A stretch of DNA of 64,000 bases from Neurospora tetrasperma FGSC 2508 (Eukaryota; Ascomycota; Sordariomycetes; Sordariales; Sordariaceae), in the NCBI RefSeq assembly GCF_000213175.1, contig NW_009799099.1:3377599-3441598 (forward strand). The letters are read 5' to 3'. The notes below the pieces were generated by a model that worked only from the letters and a program-made list of their open reading frames with translations, ran no database searches and was not told where the DNA came from. This document shows, in pieces, positions 55,930-64,000 of this stretch. The translations under genes were made by a program, and so were the position numbers. Positions within the stretch are counted from its first letter, which is position 1; every line of letters begins with the position of its first letter.

Positions 55930-57683
55930 TTGTGCAGTTGGTGTCGAAGAGAAGGGTGTTCTGATTTTCTGGCTCACCCACTTTCGAGCCAAAGGGATGG
56001 TCCGAAGCTGAAAGGTACCTCTACGTCACCTACCGATGATGTTTCTAGAAGATCTGAATATCTCTACAGACGAACTCACTTGGAAGCTTCTTGGGCAGCA
56101 AGTCGAATTCGATGTAATCAAGCAATGATCGCATCATTTGCTCCATATTGCTCGATGCATCGTGGAGCAACTTGCTCATCAGATAACTCAAGTCGCGCCG
56201 GTCACAGGATTTAGACTCATAGATTGCTTCAGTCGAAGGATCGTCTTAGCAGGTGAGATACCGGAAGTCACCGAGATGCGATAAAAATACATCAATTGCA
56301 TTAAGCTATGTACCTATGGGGCCCGCCGACAACACAAGATCATCCCTTTGATGATTGTCACCCGAGGGCAAACTCCCAGGGTTGTCAATGACGCCATCAT
56401 CGCAACCCAGTATATGGAATGTAGAGATACTTTTTGGATCGACAAATAATTTATTCCACAAGACAATCCCGAATTCAAGCATTGCTAAATCAGAAGCATG
56501 CGCTAGACGTTATCTACGGGTGTGCTGTCGGTACTCTTACTACCACCGCCGGTGACGTCCTTCTCAGCGATTACCTGGGGTTGGCTCGACGCATCAAATT
56601 CCACAACAACAATGTCCGTACTGGATCAGGTAGCTTGGTCCTACATCGGACGAGACGGATATTGACCATCAACTCTCCTACACACGATGGGACGCCAGGG
56701 CTTGGACCTTTCAAGAAGCGATCCTAAGGGGCTCTTTCCCGTCGCCGCCTATGCTTTCTAGCAGACCAAGTCTACTTTCTTTGCAACTCTATGCGGTGCA
56801 TCGAAAGCATTTCCATCCCTGCTGATGATATTGGTATCTGGTTCAGGCAATCACTTTAATATCCCCTTAATTTCAGTCCTCTACCTCTCCTTGAACGAGG
56901 AGTGGGAATTGATACGGAAGATCTCACTGCCCCCATTGATGCATATACCAATAAGAACCGAATTGGGCTTTCAAAACGATGCTTTGAATGCTTTCCTGGA
57001 TATTCTCAAGAACTTGGCCATGGATAGACGGCTGTGTGCCATCTTTGGGGAGTTCCCATTCTTCCAACAGAAGCTCCTGTACTGAAGAGACTTGTCCTTG
57101 TTGGGGGACTATGATGGTTCTTGGTGTTCGCCCACTCAGGATTACCCTCTAGAACTTTACCGGACACGAAGGAATCCTATGCCGGAGCCGTTAGGCGATA
57201 TCTTGTTTCAAGCTGGTCGCGGGTAGATTGGAGAATCATTTATCGAAATCGTTCTCCTGTCAGTATCTGCTGTGGTCAGGAAGAGTTTTTGACTTGGTAC
57301 TAGAATCTGCTTTGTTACCATTGTTAAGACGGGAAATTGAAAAGATGACGAAAATAGGAGAGCCGAAATTTCCTGGACGAGAAACGCCACGAGATCAACA
57401 GCTCCACGATGCGGCACAGAAAGATCATCGAAACGATTATGCAATCGAGTCAACCTCGTGGGCCTCAAAAAGGGCAAAGAAATGGGTCTTGCGAGTTTCC
57501 GCATCCACGGTCACCATGGAGAAAATCTCAACCTCAATTCAGCGCGATTTTGAGTCCATGGATGAGAGACATGAAGAGCGGTTGCGTCTTTCTACGCTGG
57601 GGACCAATCTGCGTTATCTTCGGGTACCGGAATACACAAGGTTACTAAGGGGTTGGAAAATAATAGAGATCAGATTTGCGTGA
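55930..57683 (+). pseudogene. Degenerate HET-domain (heterokaryon incompatibility) gene
   Basis: No intact frame exists, but HET-domain landmarks appear in the right order while the reading frame switches. FRLIDCFSRRIV lies near 56208, IALSYV with GPAD about 56308-56345, NDAIIATQYMECRDTFWIDK about 56376-56446, IPQDNPEFKH near 56453-56482, TFQEAIL about 56706-56727, and ALSRRRLCFLADQVYF from 56731. The last traces are LWGVPILP near 57045 and beyond. Stops break the alignment after WIDK (TAA 56447), after KHC (TAA 56486) and in several later places. HET genes trigger cell death when genetically different hyphae fuse, and are numerous and fast-evolving in Sordariomycetes. Substitutions and frameshifts are mixed, so simple decay explains it better than RIP alone. 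Both ends are approximate. Confidence 0.75.
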
Positions 57684-57904
57684 TGAAATGAAAATTTTGA
57701 ATGCCTCCTCCCTAGCGTTACCATTAAGCACTACCTCTATGTATTCTACCTATAATCCCGCCATCTTATGATTCTCATAACCTGTCATAAACCATATGCA
57801 TGCTGTAAAAGACGCCCGTTCATCACATCCACCGGCCACTCTCACAACCGGTACACTCACAGAAAATACCGAAACCACACATCTGCCTTTGGTCCGACAG
57901 ATGA
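57684..57904. other. Short intergenic region
   Basis: Between the HET pseudogene and the 3' end of the minus-strand secreted protein. Nothing recognised. Confidence 0.4.
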
Positions 57905-58625
57905 CTAGGCCATAGCAGTCATCTCCTTGGGGTCAACACTCAAATTGACAGGCGAGCACCTCACATCCCTCGTCGAGTAAATCTGGCCCTGCTTCCAGCT
58001 ACGGTTCTGCCACCTCGCCTCGGTGCAGTTCAAATGGAGTTTGACAGCCGCATATCCAGTGAACGTAGTACTACATAGTCATCATCCTGTTAGTCACCTT
58101 GACCCAATTTCATTTAAGGTGGTCTAGTGCAAGATGTGCACAAGCGATAATTAGAGGTACTTACGGATATTTGGGATCCCCATCCCGGCAAGTCCAGCTC
58201 TGGTTGAACCTCAACTCCCCCGTCGGCCGGTTGAAATCAAACTTCGTCTTGCCCACGTCACTCTTGACGCCCGCCGGCGTGTTGATGCACGTGTACTGTA
58301 CGGTCCCGTAGAAGAAATCGTTGAGCTGGTTGCTTGAAGCGCTGCAGACGGTGGTGACCGAGGGCCCGATGGCTGGGTTGGTCAAATTGAAGTTGACGTA
58401 GCCCCAGGAGTTTTGGTGGGCGGGGTTGGTGTAGATATAGGAGGCGTGGTAGTCAAAGGCGGAGAGGGCCCAGGAGAAGTTCCCGAAGGAGGTGGCGCCG
58501 CAGGAGGTTTGGTTTGTTGGTGGAGTTGTGGTAGTTGTATTATCCTGGCGGACGGCGATGGGGGAAGCTGAGGAGAACGGGAGGAGGAGGGCCGCAAGGG
58601 CGGTGGTGAGTGTTGTTGTGAGCAT
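57905..58625 (-). CDS. Small secreted protein, possibly AA1-like (Alt a 1 fold)
   Basis: Exons 58625-58165 and 58070-57905 on the minus strand (94-nt intron, GTAAGT donor, TAG acceptor), 208 aa. The first 20 residues are a signal peptide (LTTALAALLLPFSSASP). The mature protein begins with a Thr/Gln-rich linker and then has spaced Cys residues (SCGATSFGNFSW, TVCSAS, YTCINT, WTCRDG, LNCTEA, VRCSPV) and many NxS/T sites. The order of blocks (a Cys, then YxxSxxx, alternating hydrophobic strands, late Cys) reminds me of AA1-like/Alt a 1 proteins of ascomycetes, but I cannot confirm it. The second exon restores strand-like sequence ending DPKEMTAMA. Confidence 0.75.
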
Positions 58626-60958
58626 CTTTTAGTAGTTGGTGTTGGGTGGTGAAGCCGAGTTTGATGGTGAGGTGGAGGTTGATGGTGATGGTGGTGGATG
58701 TGACCGTGGTGGTTCCCGTTGAGATGAGATTGAGGATGTATCAGTATCAAAAAGATTGATAATAGGGGTCCTGAATGTTTATCTCTTTTAGAAGGCTGGG
58801 AGAAGAGGGAGTCTGAGATCAAGGTTCTTGTGGCGCAGATCGTTATTTCTTATTCAGTCATGCTAGTCCATGAAGTGAGTCGTAAGGTTCCTTAGCTGCC
58901 GCTTTATAGCTTCTTGTTGTAGCAGCCAGTGACACCTCTGCCGGCATTAAACCTGTTAGCGCGGTACCGCCACCTTACAGTATTCAAGGGTTTAGAAGTG
59001 GTCAACCCAGTCATCTTCTGTACAAAAAGTGGAGCTCTTGCCACTTTGCAAATCACCGCGCTAACAAATTTGATGCTTGCAGAGGTGTAGTGTAGTTAGT
59101 ATAGGCTGGAGCAACATCAATTTGAAATACTATCACCAGTTTTGCCAATGGTCAACAAATGATACCTCTTGATAGCTGAACCCAAGCCGTCTTGCGTCTC
59201 GTGTTCCAATATGCAGCTGCAACGTTAGGGGACGAGTTAAACGAAGTGAAAAGACCCGGAAAGGCGGTCGGCCGTCGGTGCTGCCGTTTGTGGTTTCCTT
59301 ACACTTCTTTTGTGGTGGTGGCCAAGTCCCATCGTCCGATCCCACGATCCCCGACGGTACTTAGGGCTGCAGATCTCCGAGACCCCTCCTCATGTGCGTG
59401 CCAGATGTCGGTGTAGAGGTAGATTCGGTAACCATGCTATGCATAGTATACCATGGGTTGAGCTTGTACAAGCAAAAGTATCGCTACCTAACGGTGTTGT
59501 TGTTCATGCTGTGTCCAAGCATAAGAAGGTGAAGGGATGGTGACGCAGCTGCCACCAAAAAGATGCGGTGTCTATCCAGTCTCCCTTTTTACCCTAGGAT
59601 GGGTATCGAGATTCCGGAATATAGAACGATACGTACCTTCCCGCCCCTTTAGTGGTCAAGTTATGCCCTCTTGGGGGCTCGTATTCCCAGGCTCGTCAGG
59701 TTAATGCGAATGATGCAGCTTGTTTATTCTGCATGAATGAAGGTGCGATGTCACCTTCGCAGCCTCGATCTTTTACTCATTCTGGTTCATGGTTGTGTTG
59801 TCTGATGTTTTGTCAAATTAAGATTTGTAGGCCATGTGAGACCTGCAAGACACAGACGGTGCCGGAGTTTCTTACGCCATAGCCTTTGCATTTTTAGCGG
59901 TTGCTCTACTTAGGGGTAGGCGGGGTAACAAGCAGTTGTTCTACAGAAAATGGATAGATTCTCTCCTGACTATCCACTACTAATAATGATATTCTGTAGG
60001 CTGCCCAGTTCAAGAAGATCTACGCGTACTTACGTCGCTGCCACCCCGTGCCAGGCAGGGCTTTCCATTTCTTCAACCACAACCTCCATCCGCCGTCATG
60101 ATAGACGGCTGAGCTGCCGGTCTATCCGTCGGCTTCGCCAAGTGTCCATGCAAAGATCCGGAGCCATTACCATTGCCATCACCAGTCCCATCTATTTTTG
60201 TCCATTCTTTTCGGAGGTAACCGTACTGACCTCTACCTTGTGTATCCAACCACTCGGCAGCAGCCATTGGGCCGTTCCCGAACCTCCCGTCGGCCTTCCG
60301 GGATAAACGACCTGCCACTCATCCATTCCGTGCTCAGACCATTACGTGCAGCAGCCGACGATCCAGGGCGGCAGTGCCACATCAAGCATCGAAGCATCGT
60401 GGAACCTGAATAGAATGCATGGACGCCTTTCTCGCGTGTACGACCCTGCTGGCCGCGGCTGGTGGACTGGCCAGCCACGATACCGGCCGCCATGATACAC
60501 AGACCTACACACCAAGTACGACGTGGAGAGACAACGGGAAGACGGTCGCGAAAATGGAGGTGAGCAAGAGACAATGACGACAGAACCGTCTACACTTTAG
60601 ACCGTATGTCGGTCTTTTTGGATTCCCCTTTGTCGACGATGCCCCAAATCCGTACCTGACAGCTAGCTCGGCACTGCGACCCATCCGATGTCATCTATCC
60701 CGAATTCACTTTGTTGTCCGGATCGCGCGACTGTCAATGCAGACATGGCAGAATCACTCCTCAACATGATCGCCATTGACCATATACAATGACCAACAAA
60801 AAGTGCATCATACATCTCATCCATGACCTCTTATGTTACAGCAACACAACCGCATCAATCTTATCGTCATGAGCATCGACATCACGTCAACCAACTCTCC
60901 CCTGGTCTACCGAGTCTGGCTTTACTACTCTCTTCATCGTTTCTCTTGTTGCCTCTGT
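58626..60958. other. Intergenic region containing the second MITE copy
   Basis: About 2.3 kb. The promoter of the minus-strand secreted protein (CT/GA-rich to about 58780) is followed by the inverted-repeat element at 58933-59087. No gene could be supported in the remaining 1.9 kb. Confidence 0.4.
58933..59087 (-). mobile_element. MITE-like inverted-repeat element, copy 2
   Basis: 155 bp, the same length as copy 1 at 38139-38293 but inserted in the opposite orientation. The left end (CACCTCTGCCGGCATTAAAC) matches the copy-1 terminus exactly. The right end is the same repeat with about five substitutions, so this copy looks older. The right flank is TA; the left flank is GA, a probable decayed TA. 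No coding capacity. Confidence 0.87.
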
Positions 60959-62174
60959 TTACTTTTTTCCCATCTCCTCCATCGGGTTTCCCGGAATGGA
61001 ATCGAGCCCTGAGGTAGGTCAGTCATATCAGCGGGATCACTCCTTAACAACCAGAAGATCTTTGATCGCAGACTTACATCCGTCGATTGGCTCATCCACG
61101 AGTACCTCGTTGTACTTGCATTTGTTCATCGCCGACACGCTCTGCGTCTTCAGGGTCGGGCAATTAACATAGCACGCCGAGTCCATGGCCCCCTGCAGAG
61201 AGTCGCCCTTCCAACCAAAGATATAGTCGCCATGGGATCCAAAGCCGGTACTGTTTGTCATCTTTAGTAATAACTTCTTTTCCCAATTCTTATCTCAAGA
61301 TGGTAGCATACTGATCGCCCATAGACCAAACAAATGGTTGGCTTCCATCCTCAGGCCAAAGCTCCTTTTCGTTGAATTTGCTTGTGTCCCAGATGGTCTC
61401 GTACATCAACTGGGGCACCCGCACTGGATGACTAGCCGGGCAAGGTCCACCGCTCTCAAAAGTTCCGGACTCCGGATACGCCATGTGACTCATGTGATCC
61501 GGCGCATCGAGGTTCTTACCATCCCAGCAGGTTGGGAACCTCACATTAGCCATGATCCCGGCCGGGCACGGCTTGGTTGGGAAGTTCATGGACTCTGGGA
61601 ACCGGGTGCCAAGGTCCTGAAGACATGTATACGTGATCTGCCGGAACCGGGTGGCTTGCTGCTTACTCCGGTACGAAGCTTCGCCGATGAGCATGCGAAA
61701 TCCTTGCTTGAAGGCCGTTACCTTGGACGTCTGCTGGTAGTTGGCCAGCCCGTCCTGCATGTAGTATACGGTCATGCCCCCATTGGAGCCTTCAAATCCG
61801 ATGTTGGGGACCTGTGGGACCCGGTGATACGAGCCGTTGCGGGCACGAAAGAAGAGCACAGCAGTCCAGTAGTTGGAGAAGTCCTCAGAAAACTGGCAGG
61901 TTGTGCATGTGGCTTTCTCTCCGATATCTTCTCGTGGATCCATGGAGATGTTGAAGGCATTCTTGATGGAATGTTAGTCACCGGACCAAGTGTCGTCAAG
62001 GAAAAGGGGAAGAAGCCTTACGCCACCGATGATCTGGTGAAGATGTGGAGAGGGAGAGATTCCGGGGTTGACGAGCGGATCTACCCGCTGGACAGTAAGC
62101 TGCGAGCAGCCGAACCGTATCAACGCCGTCGAAGGCGCCACAAGCGCGAGCGCGGTAAGTAAACTCCAGTGCAT
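60959..62174 (-). CDS. Secreted DUF1996 protein
   Basis: Four exons on the minus strand: 62174-62022, 61961-61312, 61250-61078, 61008-60959 (introns 60, 61 and 69 nt), 341 aa. Signal peptide at residues 1-18 (LLTALALVAPSTAL). DUF1996 blocks in order: RFGCSQLTVQRVDPLVNPG, HLHQIIGGNAFNISM (the GG|NA join is an intron), CTTCQFSEDFSNYWTAVLFF, CWDGKNLDAPDHMSHMAYP, HTGFGSHGDYIFGW and CYVNCP. The function is unknown; the family is fungal and extracellular, often lectin- or glycan-linked by context. The last exon is easy to miss: read straight on, the protein ends DGCKSAIKDLLVVKE. The GTAAGT donor at 61077 and CTGAC-branch CAG at 61009 instead give the family ending DGWLDSIPG. Confidence 0.9.
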
Positions 62175-63681
62175 CTTGTCTCCCCTTTCAACTGAATCAA
62201 CCAAGGCGTTGCTTATGTGGTGCTGAAGAGAGGACTGTCTGTTGAAAGGACCTGCTCTGGCGTGGGGTGTCTCCTGGGACGGAAGATGATGGCCAGCAGA
62301 CACTCGAAAATTCATGTGTAAGGAGAACACAGCAGGAAAGCCGGGTGACGCCCATGATTCAAAGGGAAGCATGATACTTTATCCTACGAGATCCAGCCGG
62401 GCTTATTCGTTTCCATTTTTCTTCCTACGGTTCTTGTCATTAACTCCTTACGAGCCGCATCCGTACCATGTGCCGGGTCACTAAAATGGATTCTAGCAGA
62501 TAAGACGACGATCTTTCACATCCTCACGCCCCGTTGTTGTTCTGCTATAATTGCCAAGCCCGTTCAAGGCGGCTACGTTACTACGGGTGATGGCAATGAT
62601 GCATCGTTGAAGAGGGGCGGCGTTTTGGCATCAACTGCCGGCTGTTAACATAATTTCTGTGCAATTTACTCTGACTTCTAGGCGCTCTGCTCAACCTTGT
62701 TCTCGACAATTCTTCCGCTCAAATCAAGAAGATAACCCCCGTATCGAGCGAAGGGGAAGTTCAGTTGTCATCGAGTGATGAATATGCTCCGATTGGAGAA
62801 TGCAACCCGAAGCCGGGAGATATCAACATCCTCTTACCCGGTTTTAAGTCTTGATTGACTCCGAGATTAATGTCACCGATCAGGCGGGAAGTATAGCACG
62901 TATGATATGCCCTGAGATCAGTCAATCGGCCCGTCATTCTGTACGCTGGATTTCGAGATGCTGTTGTTGGTTCAACCTGGACGGTCTGTCTGCGCTAGAC
63001 CAACCATTCCGCGATGCATCGACTTATTGCCCCCGTGTTGAGAGGACTCTATCCCGGTTTTGGCTCCAAAAGACACTCGCCATTGTTTACACATATCACG
63101 CATGGGTTCGATTGTGCACATCCCTTCTTTCTTTGTTTTTTTTTTTTTTTTTTTTTCTTTCACATTTTGGTAGGTTCGCACCTGAGCGGACCATCGCCAC
63201 CATGAGATTAACCGCTCAATCTATTGCTAAACTTCCTGACCGGGTAATGTCCTGGCAGGACTTGGGCGATTCGACTTCCAGCGAAGATGCTGGTGGTTGA
63301 AAATAGAAAGTGGGCGACATTGTTCCAGTCTGCTGAATTCCAGCCGACGCTCACTTATTACTCGCTTTCACAGGGCCAGTTACTCACCCTCGTCATCGCC
63401 AATTACTCCGTGGTGATAAGCGTCGGAATTAATGTGTCGTATCACACATGGATGACTAAATAGTGTTGCTCATCGACGAGATTGAAAGCCAGAAGAAAAG
63501 ACTCGGCAACAACACTCACAAACAAACGCCGCTCGTCCCACCACAACTGGATCCAAGAAACGACGGCAATGTCCGAATCCAGATCTTAACAACTCAGCTT
63601 GAGGCTTGAGGCTTGAGAATGCTTACAGCCGACACTATTCCCATTCAAATCTTCCCCATACTATCCAGCCTCGTTGAAGAC
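62175..63681. other. Intergenic region
   Basis: About 1.5 kb between the DUF1996 gene (minus) and the dienelactone hydrolase 3' end (minus). It holds a 21-T run (63136-63156) and a short direct repeat of TTGAGGC at 63598-63614. No gene recognised. Confidence 0.4.
63136..63156 (+). repeat. Poly-T run
   Basis: 21 consecutive T bases within a T-rich stretch. Length may be unreliable in sequencing. On the minus strand it is a poly-A run, but no retroposed gene lies next to it. Confidence 0.9.
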
Positions 63682-64000
63682 TCAGTTACCATGCAACCAC
63701 TGCTTCATCCACGCAACCGCTGCATTCTTCCCCCTAACCATTGCCTCCTTCTCGCCCTCCTTCCTCTCGTCGCCCCTGATGAAACAACCATGATGTACCC
63801 CCGGAAAATGCGAATACTCAAACGGCACTCCCAGCTTCTGCAGCGTCACAAACGTGTGCGTCTTCAACTCCTCCGTATACCTTGGATCAAACTCCGGAGC
63901 CAACACCTGCACCGGCACGTTCTTTGAAACCCTCTCAATGTCCTCCTTCGTCACAAAGGTAGGATGACCAGTCGTTACCGCGTCCACCAACTTCTTGCCG
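63682..64000 (-). CDS. Dienelactone hydrolase family protein (C-terminal part)
   Basis: Minus strand, stop at 63684-63682, open through the window edge, so only about 106 C-terminal residues are seen. Blocks typical of fungal dienelactone hydrolase-like alpha/beta hydrolases are present: HPTFV, PVQVLAPEFDPRYTEEL, VPFEYSHFPGVHHGC and RGKNAAVAWMKQWL. The catalytic Asp (in LAPEFD) and His (in HHGC) are within this part, while the nucleophile Cys would lie beyond the edge. The reaction class is ester or lactone hydrolysis; substrate unknown. Confidence 0.88.
   Translation of the reverse strand, partial: GKKLVDAVTTGHPTFVTKEDIERVSKNVPVQVLAPEFDPRYTEELKTHTFVTLQKLGVPFEYSHFPGVHHGCFIRGDERKEGEKEAMVRGKNAAVAWMKQWLHGN

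Noticed and set aside
55930-57504. Minus-strand protein-like fragments (for example near 56050-56211 and 56930-57150)
   Set aside because: They read fairly well in isolation but are shadows of the plus-strand HET pseudogene, whose ordered motifs explain the region better.
1-64000. tRNA, 5S rRNA or CRISPR arrays
   Set aside because: No T-loop/anticodon arrangement, 5S-like sequence or spaced direct repeats were seen by eye on either strand; a dedicated covariance-model scan was not possible.

Overview
The window looks like nuclear DNA of a filamentous ascomycete, most likely a Sordariomycete close to Neurospora or Sordaria. Genes are split by 48-200 nt introns with GTRNGT donors, CTAAC/CTGAC branch sites and CAG/TAG acceptors. 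Untranslated leaders are CT-rich, and several proteins carry Gln/Pro-rich low-complexity tracts. The gene set is fungal: an L-amino-acid oxidase of almost the Neurospora length, a con-6 type conidiation protein, a decayed HET gene, DUF1996 and GH64 proteins. A 736-bp run of N (18757-19492) marks an assembly gap. I have no organism label, so this rests on gene content.

Layout. 0-8 kb: CFD1-type Fe-S assembly ATPase, S-adenosylmethionine decarboxylase with a long leader, and a four-helix membrane protein with a Gln-rich tail. 8-18.5 kb: F-box protein, GH64-like protein with repeats, a small multi-exon membrane gene, a D-2-hydroxyacid dehydrogenase interrupted by an in-frame TGA, and a coiled-coil protein. 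18.5-30.5 kb: assembly gap, a small secreted protein, an unknown 271-aa protein, a bZIP transcription factor (minus), a small mitochondrial-type membrane protein (minus) and a class II aldolase/adducin-domain protein. 32-44 kb: 2OG-Fe dioxygenase, peptidyl-tRNA hydrolase (minus), an Rvs161/Hob3-type BAR protein, 4 kb of gene-poor DNA with a MITE, an endophilin-like BAR protein and cyclin H (Ccl1). 46.8-55 kb: L-amino-acid oxidase, an ammonium permease with both pore histidines, and a con-6 protein. 56-64 kb: a degenerate HET-domain pseudogene, a small secreted protein (minus), a second copy of the MITE, a DUF1996 secreted protein (minus), and the C-terminal end of a dienelactone hydrolase (minus) running off the window.

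Most genes are unrelated housekeeping neighbours. Possible functional pairings are L-amino-acid oxidase (releases ammonia) followed by an ammonium permease, and two BAR-domain membrane-curvature proteins about 4 kb apart. Items most worth a second look: the single TGA in an otherwise intact dehydrogenase, the 155-bp inverted-repeat element present twice, the HET pseudogene, and the decarboxylase leader, where a probable 5' UTR intron removes two overlapping short reading frames and leaves an AUG-free leader.

All splice sites were read by eye from consensus, frame and family knowledge; no alignment or transcript data were available.
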